Positions 1 through 7,003 are shown, numbered from the stretch's first letter. The stretch: 34,962 nt of DNA from an uncultured Ruminococcus sp. (GCA_900544395.1 UQVC01000025.1:1-34962), one strand, 5' to 3'. Numbers and translations: made by a program. Notes: generated by a model not told the origin, from the letters alone.

Positions 1-1657
1 CCACCGAAAACTTCAAGACCCCTGGATTTTTAGTATACCCATCCGGTACGCTTTTTTCCTGAATGGTATGAGTACCACGGGTCAGACCTTTCAGTACTGC
101 CTGTCCCTTTTCATCCGTTGTCACTTCCTCCTGGTTTCCTTTGGAGTCTGTATGAGTAAATACCACGCCTGAAATCGGCGTATCTTTTCCTTTTAAGACT
201 TTCACGATATCCAGTGTCAGTAGGGTTTCCGGAATTTTTGGTTCATTGTAGGTATAAATAAACTCACTGCCATCATTATTACTGGTAATCGGAATCACAA
301 ATATTTCCGGATTGATAATATAGCCTTCTGGGGCTTTCGTTTCTTGTACTGTTACTACTCCCAGTGGAAATGTTGTTGCACCTGTAGGTGTTAAATAAAA
401 TTCATCTCCGGATACTAAATGGTCTTGGTTTAACTTACACTGACCTTTTTCATTTGTCCTAAAAATCCATTGACGCTCTGCTACTTTTCCCTGTTCTGCC
501 GGATCCTGCGTTCCCGTTGGTTCTGTTTTATAGTATTTTACCGTAAACTCAGCCCCTTCCAACGAAGCACTTCCCTGTGGTTTGTTCTGATTGGTTTCCT
601 TGTCAATTTTTCCAAGCAGCACTCCCACCGGGTCTAATTGTGGAAGATCTTTTACTTTCAGCACTGCTGTCTTTCCAGCTGTAACTGTAACCGGATGTAC
701 TTGTTTGTCAAGGACAAATCCTTTCGGGGCTTTGGTCTCTTTGACGTAATAGGTTCCCGCATCCACTTCCACTGTATTGGAGTTCCCTTGTGCATCGGTA
801 GTCAGATCTGCAACTTTTGTAGTGCAAGCCTGCTCTTTGTAAACACTATAGATCGCACCTTCCCTGCTGTAACAGCTGTTTCCCTCTGTCACCTCTGGGT
901 TAGCAGACTCTTTTTTCAGGTTTAAACTGCCTTTCTGATCTTTTTCAATCCACACGATATCCTGTGCATTGTTATATGCCACATATGCCGTATACTGACT
1001 CATAAGGCCACGATCATTCAACACCTTCATCCATCGTTCTTTCAGTTCGACCGTAATGTTATAAACCCATGCTAACTGGTTATAATTCAATCCTGTGGTA
1101 TATCCTCCGTATAAATATCCGATTACCGCATGACAGCAGCCATAAATATCTGGAATATGTGCCTGCACATCCGGTGACTCAAAGTATGGCTTACTGACAT
1201 CGTATGCCGGTCCGCCAATTGAAACCAACAACATTGCTTTAATCAGATCATTGTTCAACTTTGAGACCTGAAACACGCCCGATGGAGTGGGACTGTTTGG
1301 TTCTGCACAGTATCCAAGATAGGTTCCTGTTTCTGTTTTTACACTGAACTCTGTTGTATTCCAAGAACCGTATGCATGGGGCGTCCCCGGTGTGATCGTT
1401 GCCTGCGATCCTTCCGCCGCAAAAAAAGACGTAGTATTTCCCACTTCCTTTCCAATCCTTGCCTCTCCGATAGATTCCTTTTTCGCATACTTCCCAAGTT
1501 CTTCTTCGGGGATCAGTCCTTCCAGCTTTTCTTTGAGTTCCTGGATGTCTCCTGCCTGTTCGTCTGGATCCACTGTCTCTGCCGCCCATACAGGCATACT
1601 TCCTGACAACAGCAAAACCGCCAGAATTGCAGACAGAATCCGTTTCCATTTTTTCAT
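1..1657 (-). CDS. CnaB-domain surface protein with thioester-like domain (3' end missing)
   Basis: This is a secreted surface protein; 552 residues are visible before it runs off the left edge. Residues 1-26 are a signal peptide (lysines, a hydrophobic stretch, then VWAAE). A thioester-type domain spans about 95-235, with candidate Cys117 (YCAEP) and Gln194 (NQLAW); the Gln motif is a loose match to TQxA, so the bond is inferred. At least three CnaB/SpaA-like domains follow, recognised by E-box motifs: ETKAPKGF near 307-314, ETKAPEGY near 439-446, and a degenerate QEKSVPDGY near 533-541. Such domains form internal Lys-Asn bonds and give a stiff stalk; a sortase signal would be expected in the missing C-terminus. 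The start at 1657 has AAAGGAGGG upstream. In mobile elements such proteins probably aid adhesion or mating contact, but the role here is inferred. Confidence 0.88.
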   Translation of the reverse strand, partial: MKKWKRILSAILAVLLLSGSMPVWAAETVDPDEQAGDIQELKEKLEGLIPEEELGKYAKKESIGEARIGKEVGNTTSFFAAEGSQATITPGTPHAYGSWNTTEFSVKTETGTYLGYCAEPNSPTPSGVFQVSKLNNDLIKAMLLVSIGGPAYDVSKPYFESPDVQAHIPDIYGCCHAVIGYLYGGYTTGLNYNQLAWVYNITVELKERWMKVLNDRGLMSQYTAYVAYNNAQDIVWIEKDQKGSLNLKKESANPEVTEGNSCYSREGAIYSVYKEQACTTKVADLTTDAQGNSNTVEVDAGTYYVKETKAPKGFVLDKQVHPVTVTAGKTAVLKVKDLPQLDPVGVLLGKIDKETNQNKPQGSASLEGAEFTVKYYKTEPTGTQDPAEQGKVAERQWIFRTNEKGQCKLNQDHLVSGDEFYLTPTGATTFPLGVVTVQETKAPEGYIINPEIFVIPITSNNDGSEFIYTYNEPKIPETLLTLDIVKVLKGKDTPISGVVFTHTDSKGNQEEVTTDEKGQAVLKGLTRGTHTIQEKSVPDGYTKNPGVLKFSV

Positions 1658-1712
1658 GCAAGTTTCCCTCCTTTTTTCTTTTTGTTCTTCCTGCAACAAC
1701 CCTTGTTAGGAA

Positions 1713-1731
1713 GAATCCGCAATCCGGATTC
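1713..1731. promoter_or_regulatory. Short inverted repeat upstream of the surface-protein gene
   Basis: GAATCCG and CGGATTC (7 bp each) flank a 5-base loop, about 55 bases upstream of the surface-protein start and downstream of the terminator of the preceding gene. It could be an operator or an RNA hairpin in the leader. There is no T-run after it, so it is not a classical terminator. Confidence 0.35.
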
Positions 1732-1778
1732 GGTTCCGATATCGTCTCATTTTTGCTCCCTCCCTTCAAAATGGGTGC

Positions 1779-1812
1779 AAAAAAAGAACACTCTTTCGAA
1801 TGTTCTTTTTTC
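1779..1812 (-). terminator. Rho-independent terminator between the small acidic gene and the surface-protein gene
   Basis: A hairpin with arms AAAAAAAGAACA and TGTTCTTTTTT encloses a CTCTTTCGAA loop, with T-runs usable in either direction. It lies 16 bases past the stop of the gene at 1828-2010 and upstream of the surface-protein start, so the latter probably has its own promoter. Confidence 0.75.
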
Positions 1813-1827
1813 TTTCCTGTCTTCTGT

Positions 1828-2010
1828 TTATTGTTCTGTTCCAAACTCCGCTTTCATATAAGCGTCCTGTTCCTCTTCTGTCATGGCATCCCACATGTCA
1901 TTCCAAGCGTTCTCCGCTTCCAACTGCTCTAAGGGAAACGGCAGCTCCTCGTTGGGATCAATCAGATTCCCCTGATACCAAAATGGCTGCATTCGCTCTT
2001 TCTCTACCAT
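1828..2010 (-). CDS. Small acidic protein of unknown function (60 aa)
   Basis: I do not recognise this family. The product is strongly acidic, rich in Glu, Asp and Trp (FWYQGN near the start, then ENAWNDMWDAMTEEEQDAY), has no membrane segment, and looks mostly helical in the second half. The ATG at 2010 is supported by GAGAGGAG six bases upstream. The gene starts 15 bases after the stop of the secreted zinc-ribbon gene (2026-2880) and is followed by a terminator, so the two form one transcription unit driven by the promoter cassette at 2911-2981. Confidence 0.7.
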   Translation of the reverse strand: MVEKERMQPFWYQGNLIDPNEELPFPLEQLEAENAWNDMWDAMTEEEQDAYMKAEFGTEQ

Positions 2011-2025
2011 ATGTACTCCTCTCTG

Positions 2026-2880
2026 CTATTTCTTTGCCCCGCATCCGGTACAGAAAAATCCATCACTGACAGTTTCTGTCCAGGCTGGAGTATCGACTAC
2101 ATAACGTGTTCCGTACTCTGCCGGATGTTCCACTGTTCTTGTTACTTTTTTATAATACTCTGTGTGATATCCTCCACCTTCACCATTTTCAGCATGTGTA
2201 AACATATGTCCCCACGGATCTGCTGTACAATCCGCACCACATACGTTGCAACACTCCCATGGATCATAGACATCTTCTGTTACCGTTTCTGTCCAGGCTT
2301 CTTTCACCACATACTGCTCGTTATGTCCCACTTCCGGATGATTGACTGTATGAGTCTTTTCTTGCCAGGTATGCGTGTGCTGTGGTTTTTCTGGTTTCGA
2401 TTCTGGTTGGCTCGGCTTCTGCTCCGGCTTCTGTTCCGGCTTACTCGGTTTTTGTTCTGGTTTAGATTCCGGCTGACTCGGTTTCTGCTCCGGTTTGGAA
2501 GAAGATTCTGTTTTTCCTGTTTCTTTCTCTGCTTTTACCGATTCTTTCTTATCCGACTTTTCTGCAGATTTCTTATTATCAGAATTTTCTGACTTTTTTG
2601 CCGTAGTTTCCTTTTTTTCCGCTGTCTTTTCAGACTTGGTTTCTTCCTTTTTTCCAGTATCCTGTTTCGTATCCGTTTTCTTATTAGAAGTTGTATCCTT
2701 CGAATTCGTTTTCGCAATCTTCTGATTGGAGGACTTTGCCTCCTGTTTTGTCTCTACCTTTGTCTGCACAGCAGTATCCTGATTCGCTGCTACATATCCG
2801 CCGATCCCCAATGCTGCGATCAAACAGATTCCCCCACCAATCTGGATCTGTCGTTTGTATTTTTTCCACATTTCTTTCAT
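2026..2880 (-). CDS. Secreted, membrane-anchored Lys/Pro-rich protein with C-terminal zinc-ribbon-like domain
   Basis: The 284-residue product starts with a basic stretch and one hydrophobic segment (about 14-32), giving an N-terminal anchor or signal. Residues 40-125 are very rich in Lys, Glu, Ser and Thr. A Pro-rich repeat section follows (QKPSQPESKPE units, about 130-165) that could span the cell wall. The C-terminal part begins HTHTW and contains two related units, HPEVGHNEQYVVKEAWTETV and HPAEYGTRYVVDTPAWTETV. Each ends at a cysteine group: ECCNVCGADC and FFCTGCGAKK. These CxxC groups suggest metal binding or disulfides outside the cell. Similar HPAEY/AWTE units occur in other secreted clostridial proteins; no exact function is known to me. 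The first ATG has GGAG nine bases upstream; the ATG three codons later is also possible. Confidence 0.75.
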   Translation of the reverse strand: MKEMWKKYKRQIQIGGGICLIAALGIGGYVAANQDTAVQTKVETKQEAKSSNQKIAKTNSKDTTSNKKTDTKQDTGKKEETKSEKTAEKKETTAKKSENSDNKKSAEKSDKKESVKAEKETGKTESSSKPEQKPSQPESKPEQKPSKPEQKPEQKPSQPESKPEKPQHTHTWQEKTHTVNHPEVGHNEQYVVKEAWTETVTEDVYDPWECCNVCGADCTADPWGHMFTHAENGEGGGYHTEYYKKVTRTVEHPAEYGTRYVVDTPAWTETVSDGFFCTGCGAKK

Positions 2881-2910
2881 TCCTCTTCGCTCCTTTTCTA
2901 TACTTTTCTA

Positions 2911-2981
2911 ATTTTAGTATAGCACCTTTGCAAGGTGCATTCCAGGTTACTTTACGTTACTTTAGGTTACCCTGCGTCCGC
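2911..2981 (-). promoter_or_regulatory. Promoter cassette copy A (palindrome in spacer, 10-bp direct repeats upstream)
   Basis: Read on the minus strand, three 10-bp units run head to tail (CAGGGTAACC, TAAAGTAACG, TAAAGTAACC). They abut a weak -35 (TGGAAT), a 17-bp spacer that is itself a palindrome (GCACCTTGCAAAGGTGC), and a -10 TATACT at 2916-2921. It precedes the gene at 2880. A second copy lies at 4124-4194, with 68 of 71 bases identical. The layout, with direct repeats touching -35 and a dyad between -35 and -10, is what an activator plus a repressor (or a MerR-like regulator) would use; the regulator is unknown. Confidence 0.75.
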
Positions 2982-2982
2982 C

Positions 2983-3897
2983 TTAAAGCCGAATTCGTTT
3001 CTTTGGAATCGCTCTTTCTGTTTTCTTCTGTTCCATCTGTAATTCCATTGCTTTATCAAGAATCTTTATTTTTCTTTCCCGGATCATAAACAGATAAAAC
3101 TCTTTCTTGATCTGAGAGATCGGAGCTTCTATAATAATTTTTCCAATTTTTTCTTTATCATAATGTTGTTGCACATATTCCAACGCTTCCATACAATTCT
3201 TATCTTTCGTTGTGCTTAAAAAAGACAAGTAATTGATTTTTTTATCCTGTTCTTTTAATGCAGAGTTCGGGAAAACATATAATCGACTCTCGACTTCTTT
3301 TGAATCCTTCATAATTGCTTCCATCTGCTCATCTGTTAACTGTGGATACAAGCAAGAACCATTGTCGTAAACTGGAGCAATTCTGACTTCCATTGTGTTC
3401 TCATTTACAATAACACCCCAGTTCCCATTATGTCTGTCAAAGTTCCCCAATAATGCATCTACAGCAAACATTTTCCAGAAGTGTTTTCTCAATACGATTG
3501 GATCATAAATTTGCTGCATATCAATAGCTGCTAATACAGATTCCAACTCCGTTCCATATCCCCCATGCACACTGTCAATACACTGATTTTTCACCATTCC
3601 AAAATTAAGGATTCTTTCTCCTGTTGCACAAAAATCCTTGCAAGCAACGACTTCTTTACCTTCATAAATTCCAAGACAAGTCTCTTGCGTTTCTATTCCC
3701 AAACTTTGATAAATAGAACTTGCAAGATACTCATTGAGGCAGCCATTAGAATAATGCATCTGTGGGTTATGTTTAGCATAAGATGGAAATTTGATCATGT
3801 AGCGTTCTCCCTGATACAGTACACAGATCTTCGATCCATTTGCTCCATCGTATGCACGAAATGGATCAATCTGACATCCTGTAAAATCAATCATCAT
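2983..3897 (-). CDS. HipA/CtkA-like protein kinase
   Basis: The 304-residue product carries the HipA-type kinase signature: a Gly-rich loop at 16-23 (YDGANGSK), a nucleotide-binding Lys in YMIKFP (36), a catalytic loop DRHNGNWG (Asp154, Asn159) and a metal-binding Asp178 in VYDNGS. All key residues are present, so it is likely an active Ser/Thr kinase. It lacks the extra N-terminal subdomain of HipA, and in size resembles CtkA or the HipT toxin of HipBST. The start at 3897 is chosen because GGAGG lies just upstream and the ATGA overlaps the stop of the preceding small gene. Longer readings run into that gene's coding sequence. It could be a toxin or a regulatory kinase; the target is unknown. 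Confidence 0.85.
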   Translation of the reverse strand: MMIDFTGCQIDPFRAYDGANGSKICVLYQGERYMIKFPSYAKHNPQMHYSNGCLNEYLASSIYQSLGIETQETCLGIYEGKEVVACKDFCATGERILNFGMVKNQCIDSVHGGYGTELESVLAAIDMQQIYDPIVLRKHFWKMFAVDALLGNFDRHNGNWGVIVNENTMEVRIAPVYDNGSCLYPQLTDEQMEAIMKDSKEVESRLYVFPNSALKEQDKKINYLSFLSTTKDKNCMEALEYVQQHYDKEKIGKIIIEAPISQIKKEFYLFMIRERKIKILDKAMELQMEQKKTERAIPKKRIRL

Positions 3898-4103
3898 ACT
3901 CCCTCCTTTTTCATGTCCAAATATTTTTCCCGCAAATACCAGGCATGGTCTTCTGTAATATCTCCATCTATAAATGCACAATTGATGGAACCATACAATT
4001 CTCCCCACAAACAGTCATACGGCCATTTTCCTTCTTTCATGGCATCCAGATCATGCTGCAGATATCCCGGAAGATTGATTTCATAATATTCCTTTGTCTC
4101 CAT
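3894..4103 (-). CDS. Small partner protein of the HipA-like kinase (69 aa)
   Basis: The product is 69 residues, acidic to neutral, with GKWPYDCLWGELYGSINCA in the middle and a Lys/Glu-rich C-terminal helix. It has no DNA-binding motif that I recognise. The ATG at 4103 has AAAAGGAG seven bases upstream. A TTG 21 bases earlier would place translation in the probable untranslated leader with no ribosome site, so I reject it. Its stop overlaps the kinase start by four bases (ATGA), which implies translational coupling. By position it could be an antitoxin or cofactor of the kinase, comparable to HipS, but no sequence similarity supports that. Confidence 0.75.
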   Translation of the reverse strand: METKEYYEINLPGYLQHDLDAMKEGKWPYDCLWGELYGSINCAFIDGDITEDHAWYLREKYLDMKKEGV

Positions 4104-4123
4104 TGAGATCTCCTTTTCTGACA

Positions 4124-4194
4124 ATTTTAGTATAACACCTTTGCAAGGTGCATTCTAGGTTACTTTACGTTACTTTAGGTTACCCTGCGCCCGC
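4124..4194 (-). promoter_or_regulatory. Promoter cassette copy B, upstream of the kinase pair
   Basis: This is the near-identical second copy of the 2911-2981 cassette. On the minus strand it has the same three 10-bp units, a -35 TAGAAT, a 17-bp spacer with the dyad CACCTTGCAAAGGTG, and a -10 TATACT at 4129-4134. The three differences from copy A are single substitutions; one shortens the palindrome by a base pair and one alters the -35. It drives the 69-residue gene and kinase and begins right after the Fic-like gene ends. Confidence 0.75.
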
Positions 4195-4199
4195 AAATT

Positions 4200-4931
4200 T
4201 TACTTCCGGAATCGTTTTTCCTGAACCGCTTTCCGGAACATCTCTGCAGATATTTCCGGTTGTTCTATCTGTTTCTTTACAAATCCATCAATGGATGTAT
4301 CATAAACAAAGCGTTTTACTTCTCTCATATTCCCTGTTTCATAATATCCAATCAGCTTTGTAAAAAATTTCTTCTGACACTCTACCGGAATACGGAGAAC
4401 ACCCGCACCGCCTTGAATCATGATCTGATTGGCTGCAAGCTGCGCCGTCCGCTTATCTCCATCAAAAAACATCTGGGAACGCATGATATAAAGCATGATC
4501 GTAATCGCTCTTTCAGTCACGGACAGATCTGCATTCATAATCGCCTGAATCTCCGATTCTATTTTTTCATAAATTGGAATCTCTGGCTTCCAGGATGTTC
4601 CACCAATACTGACATCTGAATTTCTCAAATCCCCAGCATTTGTTACGATTCCTACACCAATTTCTTTGTTCAATTGACGCACATAACGCAAATCTAATGG
4701 ATAATCTACTGTATCAAACAAAAATTCCCATCCATGTTTTAGGTTATTTACTTTTACGATATCCTCCACACTTAATCCGGCAACGCTACGTCCCTCATAG
4801 ATTTCCTGTGTATCTGGAAAGGTAACCGCAATCCCTTCCAATTTTGACTGGGAATAAATACTATCTACAATGTTTCGCTTTGCATAAAAAATATTGTCTT
4901 GTTGCTCCATTGAGAATTTATCTTGAATCAT
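4200..4931 (-). CDS. Fic-domain protein with altered catalytic motif
   Basis: Fic enzymes transfer AMP or related groups to protein side chains, using the motif HxFx(D/E)GN(K/G)R. Here the motif is SQMFFDGDKRTAQLAAN at about 152-168: Gln153 replaces the catalytic His and Asp159 replaces the phosphate-binding Asn, while Phe155, Asp157, Gly158, Lys160 and Arg161 remain. An N-terminal SKLEG (29-33) resembles the inhibitory helix motif. I recall related clostridial proteins with QxFxDGNKRTAQ, so Gln may be a subfamily trait; AMPylation activity is doubtful or altered. The start has GGAAAAAGAAG before it. It follows the 62-residue gene by 15 bases, and the two look like an operon, perhaps toxin with antitoxin. 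Confidence 0.85.
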   Translation of the reverse strand: MIQDKFSMEQQDNIFYAKRNIVDSIYSQSKLEGIAVTFPDTQEIYEGRSVAGLSVEDIVKVNNLKHGWEFLFDTVDYPLDLRYVRQLNKEIGVGIVTNAGDLRNSDVSIGGTSWKPEIPIYEKIESEIQAIMNADLSVTERAITIMLYIMRSQMFFDGDKRTAQLAANQIMIQGGAGVLRIPVECQKKFFTKLIGYYETGNMREVKRFVYDTSIDGFVKKQIEQPEISAEMFRKAVQEKRFRK

Positions 4932-4946
4932 CTTCTTTTTCCTTTC

Positions 4947-5135
4947 TTAACTCGCATAAATCTGACGAATTTCCTGTTGTTCCTTTTCTGGGAGTTCCGT
5001 TATCAATCTGGCCGTGTTTCCTTGCACCATTGTACCAGTCGGTGCATCCGCTTCCTCGCATTTTAGGAAAAACAGCTGTCCTTCCTTTTTCAAAATTGCT
5101 TTTTCCTGATAGTAGCCAGATACATAGTATGACAT
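4947..5135 (-). CDS. Small protein upstream of the Fic-like gene (62 aa)
   Basis: The product has 62 residues beginning MSYYVSGYYQEKAILKKEG, with a single Cys26 and a Gln/Glu-rich C-terminal helix. No domain is recognised and it has no membrane segment. The ATG at 5135 is preceded by AAGGAGACG. It lies 15 bases upstream of the Fic-like gene on the same strand, the usual position of small Fic antitoxins. However, it lacks the (S/T)xxxE(G/N) inhibitory motif, which is partly found in the Fic protein itself, so an antitoxin role is only a guess. Confidence 0.7.
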   Translation of the reverse strand: MSYYVSGYYQEKAILKKEGQLFFLKCEEADAPTGTMVQGNTARLITELPEKEQQEIRQIYAS

Positions 5136-5284
5136 AAAACCGTCTCCTTTTTTCTTGATAATTCTACCACTATTTTATCCAAAGCATATGGATTATTCAA
5201 GTCTTTCAAAGCCAGCATTTCTAAGAGTTAGAAATCATACTTGTTCAGATATTCTCGAATCATATCCCTCCTGTTATTTGCGAT

Positions 5285-5301
5285 GTTCCGAATTTCGGAA
5301 C
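5285..5301. repeat. Dispersed 17-bp palindrome, copy 1 (parS-like)
   Basis: A perfect copy of GTTCCGAAATTCGGAAC (here as its complement), four bases past the stop of the membrane-protein gene at 5306. It is the leftmost of eleven copies. The rest of 5136-5305 holds no recognisable gene. Confidence 0.85.
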
Positions 5302-5305
5302 AAAC

Positions 5306-5794
5306 TTAATTTTCCTTGTAATCATCAGGTTTTGCATTTTCTCCCTTAGTTTTTTTGGTCTGTAGTACTGTTTCCACGCCTGAAAAAACGAACAGGAAAA
5401 GCACCGCATAACCAGCAATCGTATACAGATCCTTCCACAGATGAAATTTCATAAACAATACTACAATTAGGAGCAAATAAAAACTCTCCAAGAAGGGCAC
5501 CTCTACTGAAAACTTGTTCCTACAACAAATTTCCCTATATCCTGTCATAAATAAAATATAGATTGCAGCACCTATAGTAAATGTCCCTGGCAATAACATT
5601 TCATAGTCTTTCTGAGCTATGGATATCTGAACTGAAGCTTCTGTTGCCAACACGTACAGCACAATGGTTCCGAAAACACATCCCGTTGCTGCAACAAATC
5701 CGCAATACTTTTTGCAAATCCAGTTCACCATTTTCAAAAACATCCATATTCGCATTTTCCATGTTTCCCGAAAGTTGCTTTCTTTTTCCATCAT
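5306..5794 (-). CDS. Membrane protein of unknown function
   Basis: The product of about 162 residues starts MMEKESNF and carries four likely membrane segments: FVAATGCVFGTIVLYVLAT, LLPGTFTIGAAIYILFM, SFYLLLIVVLFMKF and IAGYAVLFLFVFSGV. The C-terminal tail is charged (KTKKTKGENAKPDDYKEN). I do not recognise the family. The start is one of two consecutive ATGs behind AAAGGATGGA. An in-frame TTG at 5836 would add residues from the region beside the palindrome and lacks good ribosome-site spacing. It follows radC by 81 bases, with a palindrome copy in the gap. Confidence 0.7.
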   Translation of the reverse strand: MMEKESNFRETWKMRIWMFLKMVNWICKKYCGFVAATGCVFGTIVLYVLATEASVQISIAQKDYEMLLPGTFTIGAAIYILFMTGYREICCRNKFSVEVPFLESFYLLLIVVLFMKFHLWKDLYTIAGYAVLFLFVFSGVETVLQTKKTKGENAKPDDYKEN

Positions 5795-5848
5795 TCCATC
5801 CTTTCTTTTGCTCTCACCTATCGAAAATATTTTCAAGTCCTTCCACTT

Positions 5849-5865
5849 GTTCCGAATTTCGGAAC
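5849..5865. repeat. Dispersed 17-bp palindrome, copy 2
   Basis: A perfect copy between radC (stop at 5876) and the start of the membrane-protein gene (5794). Confidence 0.85.
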
Positions 5866-5875
5866 GGTGCTATTC

Positions 5876-6418
5876 TCATATCCTCCTGATTCTGTGCTTT
5901 TCTTTCCCAGGCCTCTGAAACAGGGGTTCTGCTACCGCTTTTGCCGGTTCCAATAGTTTTGTCCGCAAATTTTCCAGTTCTCCCTCCTTTGCCATGGAAT
6001 GATACTTTCCTGTACGTCCACCTACAATGATATGATCTAACACGTCAATCCCTAAAATATTTCCACCCGCACACAATTTTGATGTGACCAGAAAATCATG
6101 ACTGCTCGGCTGTGGATCACCTGACGGATGATTATGTAACAGGATCACATAGCTCGCATTGGACAAGATTGCACTTTTAAACACTTCCCGTCCGGTTACC
6201 AAAGACGCATTGATCGTTCCCATGCTGACGATATTCATGTTGATTACCTGGCTTTTCGTTGTACAGTTCAAAATGCAGAATACTTCCCTGTCATACTCTG
6301 ACAACTCTTTTCTCATAAACTGTACGACCTGATCCGGAGAGGATAACTGTTCTTCACTGTACAAGGTTTTATCCATGACCAACTTTACCTGCACAACGTC
6401 CAATCCTTTATTCGGCAT
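5876..6418 (-). CDS. radC: RadC-family JAB/MPN-domain protein
   Basis: The product of 180 residues shows the JAMM metal-binding motif HNHPSG with following SSHD (His95, His97, Ser99, Asp108) and an upstream Glu45 in DREVF, as in the RadC family. The N-terminal helix-hairpin-helix region of chromosomal RadC is absent; this short form is common on plasmids and conjugative elements. The biochemical role of RadC is unsettled; on elements it is often grouped with anti-restriction or replication genes. The ATG at 6418 has GGAGGTGA seven bases upstream. The start overlaps the end of the preceding 33-codon gene by 11 bases. Confidence 0.9.
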   Translation of the reverse strand: MPNKGLDVVQVKLVMDKTLYSEEQLSSPDQVVQFMRKELSEYDREVFCILNCTTKSQVINMNIVSMGTINASLVTGREVFKSAILSNASYVILLHNHPSGDPQPSSHDFLVTSKLCAGGNILGIDVLDHIIVGGRTGKYHSMAKEGELENLRTKLLEPAKAVAEPLFQRPGKEKHRIRRI

Positions 6419-6509
6419 CAAACGTCACCTCCAGGATCTGCCCTTCTTCCAGATTTTCTATCAGTTCCTTCAATTCTTCCGGAGTGCACCTAACTTCTTT
6501 TTCTTCCAC
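6408..6509 (-). CDS. Tiny ORF (33 aa) overlapping its neighbours
   Basis: A 33-codon frame starting with GTG encodes VEEKEVRCTPEELKELIENL, then EEGQILEVTFDAE. It fits a helix followed by a strand, with no membrane segment. GGAGAAAAGG lies upstream, and the start is inside the last codons of the 6490-6762 gene (20-base overlap), while its stop lies 11 bases inside radC. The nested layout suggests translational coupling and a real gene, but I know no characterised family. Confidence 0.55.
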   Translation of the reverse strand: MEEKEVRCTPEELKELIENLEEGQILEVTFDAE

Positions 6510-6762
6510 GGTTTTCCTTTTCTCCTTCCTGTGTTTCTTTTGTTGCTGAGAACATACCCAGACGGTCTCCTAACTCCATCATCCCCTCTATGATGCATAC
6601 CAGTTCTTTTCCTTCCACCTGGAACATGTGGAAGGTCAGATTCAGACATTCCTCACCTGGCTGCGTCTCACAAAAGAATCCCTTTTTCATTTCTTTTTCT
6701 TCTCCATCCTCATAACAAATAACCACTTTTTTTATTTCTTTTTCTGGTTCTATTTTTCCCAT
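6490..6762 (-). CDS. Small protein of unknown function (90 aa)
   Basis: The product begins MGKIEPEKEIKKVVICYEDG and is rich in Glu and Lys, with Cys20, Cys36 and Cys43 (positions approximate) and a Met-rich middle (IIEGMMELGDRLGMF). The C-terminus is highly charged (KETQEGEKENRGRKRS). The ATG at 6762 has GGAAGGAG upstream; the longer frame starting in the palindrome (MFRISEQ...) is only the palindrome read as codons. It sits in the small-gene string before radC and is probably co-transcribed with it. Confidence 0.7.
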   Translation of the reverse strand: MGKIEPEKEIKKVVICYEDGEEKEMKKGFFCETQPGEECLNLTFHMFQVEGKELVCIIEGMMELGDRLGMFSATKETQEGEKENRGRKRS

Positions 6763-6776
6763 AATTTCTCCTTCCT

Positions 6777-6793
6777 GTTCCGAAATTCGGAAC
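6777..6793. repeat. Dispersed 17-bp palindrome, copy 3
   Basis: A perfect copy, 14 bases upstream of the start at 6762 and 9 bases past the stop of the zinc-ribbon gene. Confidence 0.85.
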
Positions 6794-6802
6794 AATGATT
6801 TA

Positions 6803-6997
6803 CTATTCCATCATTTCCTCAAACAGTTTTCTTGGAAGTATCTTGTGACAATCGATACACTGTTTCCTGCGTCCTGCATAATCTGTAACATCTTCTGTTC
6901 CTCCGATCGGTTCACCGTCAAAATTAAACAGTAAAGCCCTATGTACTCTTTCCAGCATATAATATCCTCTGTCGGAATCACAAAATGGACATTTCAT
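6803..6997 (-). CDS. Small zinc-ribbon protein (64 aa)
   Basis: The product has two CxxC pairs: Cys3/Cys6 in MKCPFC and Cys47/Cys50 in KQCIDCHK. This is a classic small zinc ribbon with a charged linker between them (FDGEPIGGTEDVTDYAGRRK). Its role is unknown, perhaps nucleic-acid or protein binding. The start is six bases after the stop of the RepA gene, with GGAGGTGAAAAAGT upstream, so it is likely coupled to repA expression. Confidence 0.75.
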   Translation of the reverse strand: MKCPFCDSDRGYYMLERVHRALLFNFDGEPIGGTEDVTDYAGRRKQCIDCHKILPRKLFEEMME

Positions 6998-7003
6998 ACT
7001 TTT

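Noticed and set aside
1248..1844. Minus-strand 198-codon frame over the surface-protein start
   Set aside because: It is out of frame with the signal peptide and CnaB protein, which is continuous and has a strong ribosome site.
2535..2717. Arg/Lys-rich minus-strand frame
   Set aside because: Shadow of the Lys-rich segment of the secreted protein in another frame.
4103..4124. TTG start at 4124 for the 69-residue gene
   Set aside because: It falls just downstream of the -10 with no ribosome site; the ATG at 4103 has AAAAGGAG.
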